Shown: one piece after another, positions 35,088-42,672 of the stretch | Layout of the letters: each line of letters opens with the position of its first letter | Position numbering within the stretch: position 1 is the stretch's first letter | Assembly (NCBI RefSeq): GCF_001644645.1 | Contig: NZ_CP011390.1 | Coordinates: 3,530,001-3,594,000, forward strand | DNA length: 64,000 bases | Source: Flavisolibacter tropicus | GTDB lineage: Bacteria > Bacteroidota > Bacteroidia > Chitinophagales > Chitinophagaceae | Reading direction: 5' to 3' | Notes under the pieces: generated by a model | Told to the model about the DNA's origin: nothing | The model's input: only the letters and a program-made list of their open reading frames with translations | The model's database searches: none | Position numbers and translations under genes: made by a program

Positions 35088-36512
35088 ATGTCGCAACCAA
35101 TAACTTATACATCTAAGTCGCATAAACTATTTACGCTCATTAAGCAATCGCTCAAGGGCGAGGAGCAGGATTATACGCAAGGAAGTCTCCGTAGAGCTGT
35201 GTTTCTGCTAGCTGTTCCCATGATGCTGGAAATGATGCTGGAGAGTGTGTTTGCCCTGGTAGACCTGTACTTTGTAGGTCACCTGCCCAATAGCAGCCAG
35301 GCCATACAAACCGTTGGTCTTACCGAGTCGGTGATCACCATTATTTACTCGCTGGCCATTGGCATTAGCATGGCAGCTACCGCCATGGTGGCCCGCCGTA
35401 TTGGTGAGAAGAATCCCGATGGCGCTGCACGGGCCGGTATGCAGGCCATTTGGTTATCGGTGTTCATTACCATTATCATCAGTATTGTTGGTGTTATTTA
35501 TGCAGCCGATATCCTGCGCATTATGGGTGCTGAGCCGGGCACTGTAGAAGCCGGTACAAACTATACGCGCATCATGATGGGAGGCAGCCTGGTGATCATG
35601 CTGCTGTTTATGATCAATGGTATTTTCCGTGGAGCTGGTGATGCCTCTATGGCTATGAAAAGCCTGTGGCTGGCCAATATCTGTAACATCATTCTTTGTC
35701 CCATTTTGATTCGCGGCCTTGGTCCCATTCCCGCTTTTGGACTAACAGGAGCAGCTTTGGCTACTACCCTTGGCCGGGGCATAGGAGTAGTGTATCAGCT
35801 CTATCATTTGTTTAAAGGCGATGGCACGGTGCGCATCCGGTCAAAGCATTTTCATTTGGACTGGCCCCTGATCAAAACAGTAGCTCGTATTGCCTCGCCG
35901 GGCACACTTCAATATGTGATTGCCTCGTGCAGCTGGATCTTCCTGGCGGTAATGGTGGCCAAGACAGGCGGTGATAAAGCCTCTGCCGGTTATCAAACAG
36001 CCCTAAGGGTGATCATGTTCTTTATTCTGCCTGCCTGGGGCCTAAGCAATGCTGCTGCCACCCTGGTAGGTCAGAACCTGGGAGCAAAACAGCCCGAGCG
36101 AGCAGAAGCTTCGGTTTTAAAAACAGCCAAGTACAATATCATCTTCATGGCCGTAGTGACGGTGTTCTTTTTCCTGTTTGCCGAGTTTACGCTCTCCTTC
36201 TTTACCAGCGATCCGGATGTTACGCGGTATGCCGCGCTGGCTATGCGTATTGTGAGTGCAGGCTATGTATTTTATGGGATTGAAATGGTGATGATCAATG
36301 CCTTTAATGGCGCCGGCGACACCTGGACACCCACCTGGGTAAACTTGTTTGGCTTCTGGTTGTTGCAGATACCGCTTGCCTATGTTTTATCGGTAGTATT
36401 AAACCTGGGGCCGATGGGTGTGTTTATTGCCATACCGGTGGCAGAAACCTGCATTACCATTGCCGCTTATATTCTGTTTAAGAGAGGCAGGTGGAAAAAG
36501 GTGAAGCTGTGA
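35088..36512 (+). CDS. MATE-family multidrug/cation efflux transporter
   Basis: The protein has 474 residues from the ATG at 35088; an upstream GTG frame lies in poor context. Twelve membrane helices are seen in two MatE halves (about 35-195 and 255-450). Signature segments are LRRAVFLLAVPMMLEMMLES, GDASMAMKSLWLANICNIIL and, in the second half, GWGLSNAAATLVGQN-like AWGLSNAAATLVGQNLGAKQ and INAFNGAGDTWTPTW. It exports drugs or organic cations in exchange for Na+ or H+. It is a single-gene unit ending at a strong terminator (36717-36750). Confidence 0.92.
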   Translation: MSQPITYTSKSHKLFTLIKQSLKGEEQDYTQGSLRRAVFLLAVPMMLEMMLESVFALVDLYFVGHLPNSSQAIQTVGLTESVITIIYSLAIGISMAATAMVARRIGEKNPDGAARAGMQAIWLSVFITIIISIVGVIYAADILRIMGAEPGTVEAGTNYTRIMMGGSLVIMLLFMINGIFRGAGDASMAMKSLWLANICNIILCPILIRGLGPIPAFGLTGAALATTLGRGIGVVYQLYHLFKGDGTVRIRSKHFHLDWPLIKTVARIASPGTLQYVIASCSWIFLAVMVAKTGGDKASAGYQTALRVIMFFILPAWGLSNAAATLVGQNLGAKQPERAEASVLKTAKYNIIFMAVVTVFFFLFAEFTLSFFTSDPDVTRYAALAMRIVSAGYVFYGIEMVMINAFNGAGDTWTPTWVNLFGFWLLQIPLAYVLSVVLNLGPMGVFIAIPVAETCITIAAYILFKRGRWKKVKL

Positions 36513-36988
36513 TGGTGAGTAGTGAGTGGTGAATGGTGAGTAAGGGTGAACGCTGTAAGCTATGGGAGAAATGAGTGATGAATGAGGAGTGATGAGTGGT
36601 AAATGGTGAGTAACGTGAAACGTGAAATGGTCCACTGCCTACGGACTACGGTCGACAGAAGGGAGAGTGGTCAATAAGAAGTCTTCAGTGATTAATATAA
36701 TTTATACAGCCCTAAGGCTGCAATAGATTAAATCTATTGCAGCTTTTTTTATGGGTATAGCGTGAAGGGCTCATCCTTAGGAAATCGTCCTTTTAAATTT
36801 GTTTATGATGTTGTAACTTTAAGAGTCTCAAAAAATGGCATAAGCAACTGCCTCCTGCCTCTTTACATTTTACACGCTTTTGCCATTACCCTTAATCAGT
36901 TACGTTTCCGTTCGCATCGCTATCGATTTCTGTTCTGTTTCGAAAAGCTAGTAGTACGCATTTGTAAACACTATTAAAAATTGGAACG
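36513..36988. other. 476-bp intergenic region: repeat words then terminator
   Basis: GTGAGTAGTGAGTGGTGAAT, GAGTGATGAATGAGGAGTGA and GTGAAACGTGAAATGGTCCA words cover 36513-36680. They match arrays at 11500, 34711 and 13145. The terminator lies at 36717-36750. The last 230 bp before the small gene shows no feature. Confidence 0.65.
36717..36750 (+). terminator. Intrinsic terminator downstream of the MATE gene
   Basis: A 13-bp perfect stem (GCTGCAATAGATT/AATCTATTGCAGC) is followed by seven T residues. The terminator is about 200 bp past the MATE stop, because repeat words sit between. Confidence 0.8.
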
Positions 36989-37237
36989 ATGAGACTTGCC
37001 GAATTTATCTTATTAAGCGAAGGGGAAAAGAAAGTAGTTGTTCTGCACCAGGGTATTCTGATAGCCAAACGCACCCGCTATCCTTACATGGTATTTCTTT
37101 TTCAAATGGATAATTATTACGCAGAGGCTTTTTGCAATATACAGACGAAGGCCATAGAGGAATACCGGGCGTTTAATCATCCATCATTGCTGAAACCCTA
37201 CCTGGAGGAGATTGCTATTGATGATTTGTTGGAGTGA
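36989..37237 (+). CDS. Small cytoplasmic protein of unknown function
   Basis: The gene encodes 82 residues: MRLAEFILLSEGEKKVVVLH, then a Tyr/Phe-rich middle (YPYMVFLFQMDNYYAEAF) and an acidic tail (YLEEIAIDDLLE). It has no signal peptide or membrane helix. The alternating hydrophobic pattern suggests a small alpha/beta domain. I do not recognise the family, although short proteins with this opening occur in Chitinophagaceae. It is a single gene. Confidence 0.6.
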   Translation: MRLAEFILLSEGEKKVVVLHQGILIAKRTRYPYMVFLFQMDNYYAEAFCNIQTKAIEEYRAFNHPSLLKPYLEEIAIDDLLE

Positions 37238-37571
37238 TTTCAAGATTTTTGATTTGGGTTTCGCACAGAGCTAAGGAGAAAAGGAGGGAATGTTTTTTGA
37301 TTTTTGGCGTCCCTACACTCTCAGACAGACGGCTATTCGTAATGTTTCTTGCCATTGTCACCCTGAGCTTGGCGAAGGGTCACTTGCGCTTACAGCCTGC
37401 CTGCCAACTATAACGCCACTTGCTTTTGTCATCCTGAGCGATAGCGAAGGATCTCAGAGAGGTGCGCCTAGGAATAGGCTGCTATCTAAAAGTTATTCCA
37501 GATAGCAGCCTATTCTTTCATGTAAAAGCTGTTTCTAAAAGAGGTGTTTAGCACACTTGCTGATTCATTAC
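37238..37571. other. 334-bp intergenic region with TGTCATCCTGAGCG-type repeats
   Basis: GATTTCAAGATTTTTGATTTG and GCACAGAGCTAAGGAGAAAA words are followed by TTGTCACCCTGAGCTTGGCG plus AAGGG (37357-37381) and TTGTCATCCTGAGCGATAGC plus GAAGGATCTC (37427-37457). A short inverted pair, AATAGGCTGCTATCT and AGATAGCAGCCTATT (37472-37515), may form a hairpin. No gene is seen. Confidence 0.7.
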
Positions 37572-38054
37572 TTAATGCAAGCTCACCACCTTGGTGATCT
37601 TAAACTCATTGTTTCTATACTGCCAGAAGATCATAAAGCGGGCGGGGTGAGGCTTGGCATTAGGTTCTTCTTTATTGCGAAACTGGTGCACGCCCATTTC
37701 TATGGCACCAAAGCCTGGTATCCAATACACTTCAATGCTGCCGGGTATCAACTCGCGGGTTACTTTGCCACAGACATTTTTACGTATCCCTTCTACCACG
37801 TCTTGTTTGCTTTTGGTTAAGCCACCATTATCATGATAAAACTCCAACGTGTCGGCATAAAAAGCTGCATGCTTATCGAGGTTAACGTTACAGGTATTGT
37901 AATAACCAAAGAACACACTGTCTAAATGCACAATGGTATCATAGAGCTTTTGATCCCTGGAAGTGTATTTGTAATCCTGTGCCGTGGCTTTATTTTGAAA
38001 GGTGATACTGATAATTAAGAAGACCGCGGCTAAAAAGTACTTGGCGCTTCGCAT
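37572..38054 (-). CDS. Secreted NTF2-like/DUF4440-type protein
   Basis: The protein has 160 residues from the ATG at 38054. A signal peptide (KYFLAAVFLIISITFQNKATA|Q) is followed by an NTF2-like domain with KLYDTIVHLDSVFFGYYNTC, LDKHAAFYADTLEFYHDNGG, YWIPGFGAIEMGVHQF and PARFMIFWQYRNNEFKITKV. DUF4440 members are small exported pockets with unknown ligand; some act on steroids or antibiotics. It is adjacent to another exported minus-strand gene at 38119, with 64 bp between, so the two could be co-transcribed. Confidence 0.8.
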   Translation of the reverse strand: MRSAKYFLAAVFLIISITFQNKATAQDYKYTSRDQKLYDTIVHLDSVFFGYYNTCNVNLDKHAAFYADTLEFYHDNGGLTKSKQDVVEGIRKNVCGKVTRELIPGSIEVYWIPGFGAIEMGVHQFRNKEEPNAKPHPARFMIFWQYRNNEFKITKVVSLH

Positions 38055-38118
38055 GTGCACTGTGGTTTTAGTTTATAAAGATTACTTTTTGTAGGCGTAA
38101 ATCATAATCGGTAGAGAA

Positions 38119-38742
38119 CTAATTATTCTCTAATGCTGAGGGTATTCCAGGGTCTTTATTTGTTTCGCCAGGATATGAATTCACAGACATGTCTGTACCA
38201 AACAGCAGACCTTTTTCTTTGAAAAAGGTTCTTAGCTTTTCTGTTTTTCCATAACACTCATCTCCTATATCCTTCAGCTGATTTGAACCTAGATCATACC
38301 GGTCACAATGGAAACATATAAGTATGTAGTCTCTTAGTATTCCTTTCTTGTCTATAAAAAGAATAGCGTTTCGAGGTTCGTAACACTGTGTTATCACCCT
38401 GACCTTAGTTTTTGTTTTATAGAAATTATTAAAGAGAATATCGGTCAACAGATCAACTTCGTTTTTCTTCAACACCACTGTTTCAATGAGACTATCTTTC
38501 ACTACTGTATGTCCTTTCATAGGGTAGTTCTGTACATGATGCCTGAAGGAAACCAGTTTAATGGAGTCTGCAACATCGAATGGATAAAAGTGAAGACGAT
38601 TTGATGGAGAATACATTGGCTTATAAATACAACCAATGTCACTAGCGCTAGGGACGTCAACGGTTTCTCTTTTTCTTTTTTGTCCAAAAGCCGTGGGTGC
38701 TAAAAGTGTAATGCTTAGCAATAGGAATAATACGTGTTTCAA
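38119..38742 (-). CDS. Secreted protein of unknown function
   Basis: The protein has 207 residues. A signal peptide (MKHVLFLLLSITLLAPTAFG|Q) leads a basic stretch (KRKRETVDVPSA). The mature part has four scattered Cys (SDIGCIYK, TQCYEPR, LICFHCDRYD, DECYGKTE) that may form disulphides. The ILFIDKKGILRDYILICFHC segment looks like a buried beta-strand core. No family is recognised. It lies upstream of the NTF2-like gene on the same strand. Confidence 0.65.
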   Translation of the reverse strand: MKHVLFLLLSITLLAPTAFGQKRKRETVDVPSASDIGCIYKPMYSPSNRLHFYPFDVADSIKLVSFRHHVQNYPMKGHTVVKDSLIETVVLKKNEVDLLTDILFNNFYKTKTKVRVITQCYEPRNAILFIDKKGILRDYILICFHCDRYDLGSNQLKDIGDECYGKTEKLRTFFKEKGLLFGTDMSVNSYPGETNKDPGIPSALENN

Positions 38743-38936
38743 GCCAGTTAGTTTCTAAGTCTAAAATACCGCATCTTTCATTACGCACACTTTTATTCCC
38801 CTTTCTCTCTTTCTCACTCTTAGCTTCCTTCATCAGCTAATCACAATCCTGTTAATCCTTATTAAATCTTGTTAATCTGCGGTCCAAATCAGACATCCTT
38901 AAATCAGAAATCAGCCATCTCCCCTTACTTTGCACT

Positions 38937-39758
38937 ATGACTCCAATCGGCGTATTTGATTCTGGTTATGGCGGATTGACCGTACTAAGAGAACTGGTGA
39001 ACCAGCTGCCGCAGTATGATTACCTGTACTTGGGCGATAATGCACGGTCACCTTATGGCACACGTTCCTTTGAAACAGTATATCGCTATACGCTGCAGTG
39101 TGTAAAATGGTTGTTGGATCAAAACTGTCCACTGGTGATTTTAGCCTGCAATACGGCTTCGGCAAAGGCCTTGCGCACCATCCAGCAAAACGATTTGGAA
39201 AAGCTAAACCCTAAGGCTCGCGTGCTGGGTGTGATACGGCCTACCACAGAAGTGATTGGCCAGTACTCCAATACCAACAGCATAGGAATATTAGCTACTA
39301 ACGGAACCGTACAATCGCAATCGTACTTGTTGGAGATTGAAAAGTTCTTTCCGGGTCTTAACGTGGTGCAGGAAGCCTGCCCTATGTGGGTGCCATTGGT
39401 AGAGAATAATGAGCACACCAGTGAGGGCGCTGATTATTTTATTAAAAAGCATGTGGACAATGTGCTGACGAATAATCCTGATGTAGATACATTGTTACTA
39501 GCTTGTACGCATTACCCTTTATTAAAAGATAAGATTCAACAGTACCTACCTGCACATGTAAAGCTGCTTTCGCAGGCGGATATTGTAGCACATAGTTTGA
39601 TAGACTACCTGCAGCGCCACCCGGAAATAGAGAGCCAAATCTCTCAAAAAGGAGAGCGCCTGTTTTATACAACAGACGCTCCGGAAGATTTTAATATGAA
39701 GGCTACTACTTTCTTTGGTTCGGCAGTGCAGTCGCGCCATACCGATCTATCAATCTAA
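38937..39758 (+). CDS. murI: Glutamate racemase
   Basis: The enzyme has 273 residues and interconverts L- and D-glutamate for peptidoglycan synthesis in the cytoplasm. Catalytic Cys71 is in LACNTASAKA and Cys190 in LLACTHYPLL. Asp8-Ser9 is in GVFDSGYGGLTVL and the substrate loop is GDNARSPYGTRS. The length is usual for the family. TTACTTTG at 38925-38932 matches the -7 element at 7 of 8 positions and ends 4 bp before the ATG, so the mRNA is leaderless or nearly so. The 3' end overlaps the convergent amidase gene by 9 bp. Confidence 0.96.
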   Translation: MTPIGVFDSGYGGLTVLRELVNQLPQYDYLYLGDNARSPYGTRSFETVYRYTLQCVKWLLDQNCPLVILACNTASAKALRTIQQNDLEKLNPKARVLGVIRPTTEVIGQYSNTNSIGILATNGTVQSQSYLLEIEKFFPGLNVVQEACPMWVPLVENNEHTSEGADYFIKKHVDNVLTNNPDVDTLLLACTHYPLLKDKIQQYLPAHVKLLSQADIVAHSLIDYLQRHPEIESQISQKGERLFYTTDAPEDFNMKATTFFGSAVQSRHTDLSI

Positions 39759-40904
39759 TGATTTCAACCAGTCTTTAATACCCTTGTAGATCTGCTTGGC
39801 TACCTGCTTGTGAAACTTAGGATCATTTATACGCTTTTCATCTTCAGCATTGCTCAGGAAAGCTACTTCTACCAGGCAGTTGGGGTATTCTGTTGGGCCG
39901 CTCAAGGCAAAGTTGAACGAGCCCACATTGCCAAAGTTGTTTAGTCCCAGCGCCAGCATCCGATCAAGTATATGTTGCGTTAAAGGGCGGAAGCCAATAT
40001 AACGGTAGTAGGTACTGGTGCCGCTTACAGTGGCGTTGGAAGAAGAGTTCAGGTGAATGCTAACCATCACATTGGGATCCTGCTCACGCAGCATTAGCGT
40101 ACGGTCGATCATACCCAGGTCAACATCTTCATTGCGCGTCATGTATAGATTAGCGCCTTTCTTTTTCAGATACTTTTCTACTTGCTTAGCAATTAAAAGG
40201 GTGTAGTCTTTTTCCTGGATCTTGGTATTCGTTCCAGATGCACCTGCATTGCTACCACCATGTCCAGCATCTATGGCAATATTGAGATGTTTCACTTTTA
40301 GCTTTTCGGGTTGACGCTTCACACGCACCGTAAGGATGTTGTTTTTGTAATAAACAAAATAGCCCCAGTGTTGTGCATGCTTTAGTTCAATGTATATACG
40401 GAACACATCGTCTTCTAATTGCTCATGCCATACATTCTTTACTTCCTTTACCGTTTTTAATTGTGTGACCCAGTTTGTATTGCTGGTAGCACCAAAAATG
40501 TCGATCACAATACGTGAAGGATCGATCTGTTGTTGGGTGCGATAAGGTAAGCGCTCTGGTAAACCGATAGTGACATAATCGTACGCTGAATCACCATTCA
40601 CGCGCCAGCTGCCTGTTAGATAAGAGGGCTTTGGCTTTGCGGCCGTATCAACTTTAAAATTCGTCTTAGGCAGGTAGGCGGCGTGTTGTGTTGATAGTTG
40701 CACTTTGTACACATCGCCGGTGCTGTCAATCACTTTTACCAATATACCAGTATCCAGGTAATTCATTTTAGCGCCACCCAGGCGGTCGGTACCCAAGCCA
40801 TAATCCATATAGGGTAAACGGCCAGTGGTGCGGCCTGTGATAGGGGTTTGAGCGGAAATGGTCGATAAAATAAAACAGTAAATAACGAGAAAAAGGTACT
40901 TCAT
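39750..40904 (-). CDS. N-acetylmuramoyl-L-alanine amidase (Amidase_3)
   Basis: The protein has 384 residues. A signal peptide (MKYLFLVIYCFILSTISA|Q) is followed by an SH3-like segment (about 45-85), an AMIN-like beta domain (about 95-190) and a C-terminal Amidase_3 zinc hydrolase. The metal site is visible: His in IAIDAGHGGSN, Glu in KIQEKDYTLL, His in MVSIHLNSSSN, and the catalytic Glu in CLVEVAFLSNAEDE. It cleaves the amide between MurNAc and the stem peptide, as in AmiC, during cell separation. It is convergent with murI, a physical pairing of two cell-wall genes. Confidence 0.93.
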   Translation of the reverse strand: MKYLFLVIYCFILSTISAQTPITGRTTGRLPYMDYGLGTDRLGGAKMNYLDTGILVKVIDSTGDVYKVQLSTQHAAYLPKTNFKVDTAAKPKPSYLTGSWRVNGDSAYDYVTIGLPERLPYRTQQQIDPSRIVIDIFGATSNTNWVTQLKTVKEVKNVWHEQLEDDVFRIYIELKHAQHWGYFVYYKNNILTVRVKRQPEKLKVKHLNIAIDAGHGGSNAGASGTNTKIQEKDYTLLIAKQVEKYLKKKGANLYMTRNEDVDLGMIDRTLMLREQDPNVMVSIHLNSSSNATVSGTSTYYRYIGFRPLTQHILDRMLALGLNNFGNVGSFNFALSGPTEYPNCLVEVAFLSNAEDEKRINDPKFHKQVAKQIYKGIKDWLKSLD

Positions 40905-40986
40905 ACCGGCAAATTAAGCCAAAGCGTCTTTTTTGGCGGTTTTATAGCAGCGTACTGCTTTATTTTTAGCTGAACCATCTGATACC

Positions 40987-42180
40987 ATGAAAAAACACCT
41001 GTTCCGGCACCTTGGCTATACGGCTGCAATGGCGGTGGTTTTTGCAGCCTGCACGCCAGAAAAAGCTACCGTTCAAACTCCTATCAAAGCAGACGCTAAT
41101 AGCGCCTTCTTTTCTGCGTTTGCTGATAGCCTGGAAAAGGGCTTGGACAAAACACAATATGGGTACTCTATTGCTATATACAGTGGATCAAAGCTGGTGC
41201 TGAATCGCTCTGCCGGTCAGCGTTCTAAAGCTGTTGATGCTGAAGGTGCACAACCGTTTACAAATACCACGCGCATTCACATAGCCAGTCTTTCAAAAAC
41301 CATTACTGCTATAACTGCACTGGAGTTGCTACAGGAAAAAGGGATTTCTCTTTCCGACAGCGTTTATAAATACCTGCCTGCGCAATGGAGCATGACTGCG
41401 AGTTTTAAGACTATTACCTTTCACCAATTGCTTACACATACAAGCGGACTGCGCAATGCCGATGGCAGTAGCAACAATACAGACTTAAATACCTACAAAA
41501 GTCTGAAAGCCATGGCAGCTCGGGAAATCGATTCTTCAAAAAGCTATTGTTATCAAAACGCCAACTTTGGCTTATTGCGTATAGCCCTGCCTGTTATTAA
41601 TGGGTTAGCGCTGACAGGTAATGAGGCGCAGGACGATAACAATACCCAGCAGGCGTATGAACTATTAGTACAACAACATGTGTTTGATAAAAGCGGCATT
41701 GCCAACGCACAATGTGAATGGCAACCGGGTTATGCCTTGCTGTATGATTATCCCTATACTGGCCGCCGCGGTTATAATGCCGGCAACCTGACCGGCCGCG
41801 CTGGTGGCTTAGGCTGGTACCTGACGGCTAATGAGCTAGGTAAAGTATTAAGCAAACTTTCCAACCCTGGTGATGAAAGCATTTTAACCAACAACTGGAA
41901 AGACTCTTTACTGCAAAAAGGCTATGGCTGCTTTTCTACTGCTACCACCAAGGGAGACGCCTACTGGCACGACGGTATCTGGCATTGGATGCCCCAAGGT
42001 CAGGTGCCGCAGGGCATGCGTAGCTTGTGGATAAAGCTGCCCTACCAGGATATGACCGTGGTGCTATTGGTAAATGCCCTGCGTGAACAAAATAACGCAC
42101 CGGCCTTCCCGGTAGAACATACAGGTATTGTGTCGTATGTAGTGAGCGCGTTTAATGCAGCGCTGAAAAAGCCATCCTAA
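40987..42180 (+). CDS. Serine hydrolase lipoprotein, class C beta-lactamase/PBP fold
   Basis: The protein has 397 residues with a lipoprotein leader (GYTAAMAVVFAACTPEK, lipid Cys22). The beta-lactamase fold is marked by SLSK (nucleophile Ser101, Lys104), the second motif Y-Q-N at 189-191 and H-D-G in AYWHDGIWH replacing KTG. Such members are usually esterases or D-aminopeptidases rather than antibiotic-inactivating enzymes. It is located in the periplasm or outer membrane. A single gene divergent from the amidase (82 bp apart), it may share envelope regulation. Confidence 0.9.
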   Translation: MKKHLFRHLGYTAAMAVVFAACTPEKATVQTPIKADANSAFFSAFADSLEKGLDKTQYGYSIAIYSGSKLVLNRSAGQRSKAVDAEGAQPFTNTTRIHIASLSKTITAITALELLQEKGISLSDSVYKYLPAQWSMTASFKTITFHQLLTHTSGLRNADGSSNNTDLNTYKSLKAMAAREIDSSKSYCYQNANFGLLRIALPVINGLALTGNEAQDDNNTQQAYELLVQQHVFDKSGIANAQCEWQPGYALLYDYPYTGRRGYNAGNLTGRAGGLGWYLTANELGKVLSKLSNPGDESILTNNWKDSLLQKGYGCFSTATTKGDAYWHDGIWHWMPQGQVPQGMRSLWIKLPYQDMTVVLLVNALREQNNAPAFPVEHTGIVSYVVSAFNAALKKPS

Positions 42181-42286
42181 AGAGAGCGCTTCGCGCTATA
42201 GGGTTTCACGCAGAAGCGCAGAGAGAGGGGGAACCACAGAGGCACTGGGAGCACAGAGCGTCACAGAGAATAGGAAAGAAGTTTAA

Positions 42287-42320
42287 ATAGAAAAGCACTC
42301 CACTTCAGGGGGCTTTTCTA
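42287..42320 (+). terminator. Degenerate AAAAGCACTCC-type hairpin
   Basis: AAAAGCACTCC pairs imperfectly with GGGGGCTTTTC. It lies past the serine-hydrolase stop, inside element E. Confidence 0.55.
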
Positions 42321-42337
42321 TTTAACGAACCGTACTT

Positions 42338-42519
42338 GACTACAAAAGTTTTTGCAGGCTGGTTGAGACTTGTGTCTAAGGGTTCCAAACTTTTGTAGTC
42401 TATACGCAGATTGGTATCGGGAAACCAAATTTTAAAATGAACGAAGACCCTGCCCAAGACTACAAAAGTTTGGCATCATGCATTTGTTTCACCGAACCTC
42501 ATACTAAACTTTTGTAGTC
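42338..42519. repeat. Two tandem inverted-repeat units of GACTACAAAAGTTT
   Basis: Unit 1 has GACTACAAAAGTTT at 42338-42351 and its exact complement at 42387-42400. Unit 2 has the same 14-mer at 42458-42471 and 42506-42519. The four arms are identical while the 34-35 nt loops are unrelated in sequence, so the arms are conserved. The half-site GACTACA...TGTAGTC resembles BlaI/MecI-type operators, but no promoter is needed in this convergent gap. Confidence 0.85.
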
Positions 42520-42625
42520 GAGTCATACTCCTTGTTCCTTTTAGCCTTTTCTGTGCATCTCCCTGTCTCTGTGCCTCTGTGGTTCAAAACCTGCGCCCTG
42601 GCGCTAAGCCTAAATAGCATAAAAA

Positions 42626-42648
42626 AACCCGGTGGGATGCACCGGGTT
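42626..42648 (-). terminator. Intrinsic terminator of the acyl-CoA dehydrogenase gene
   Basis: The stem AACCCGGT/ACCGGGTT with a 7-nt loop is followed by a T-run on the minus strand, 25 bp past the stop. Confidence 0.85.
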
Positions 42649-42672
42649 ACTGTTTATAACTATAATCAGAAC

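Larger units (their letters stand above)
42181..42672. other. 492-bp convergent intergenic region carrying element E
   Basis: Repeat words occur at 42184-42246, a degenerate hairpin at 42287-42320, and two GACTACAAAAGTTT inverted-repeat units at 42338-42519. Inverted repeat words lie at 42541-42612 and a terminator at 42626-42648. GAACCACAGAGGCAC at 42231-42245 is perfectly inverted at 42571-42585, framing the whole centre. No gene is seen. Confidence 0.75.

Noticed and set aside
37290..37505. 71-codon frame with VILSDSEG-like translation
   Set aside because: It is a translation of the TGTCATCCTGAGCG repeat words and neighbours, not a protein family.
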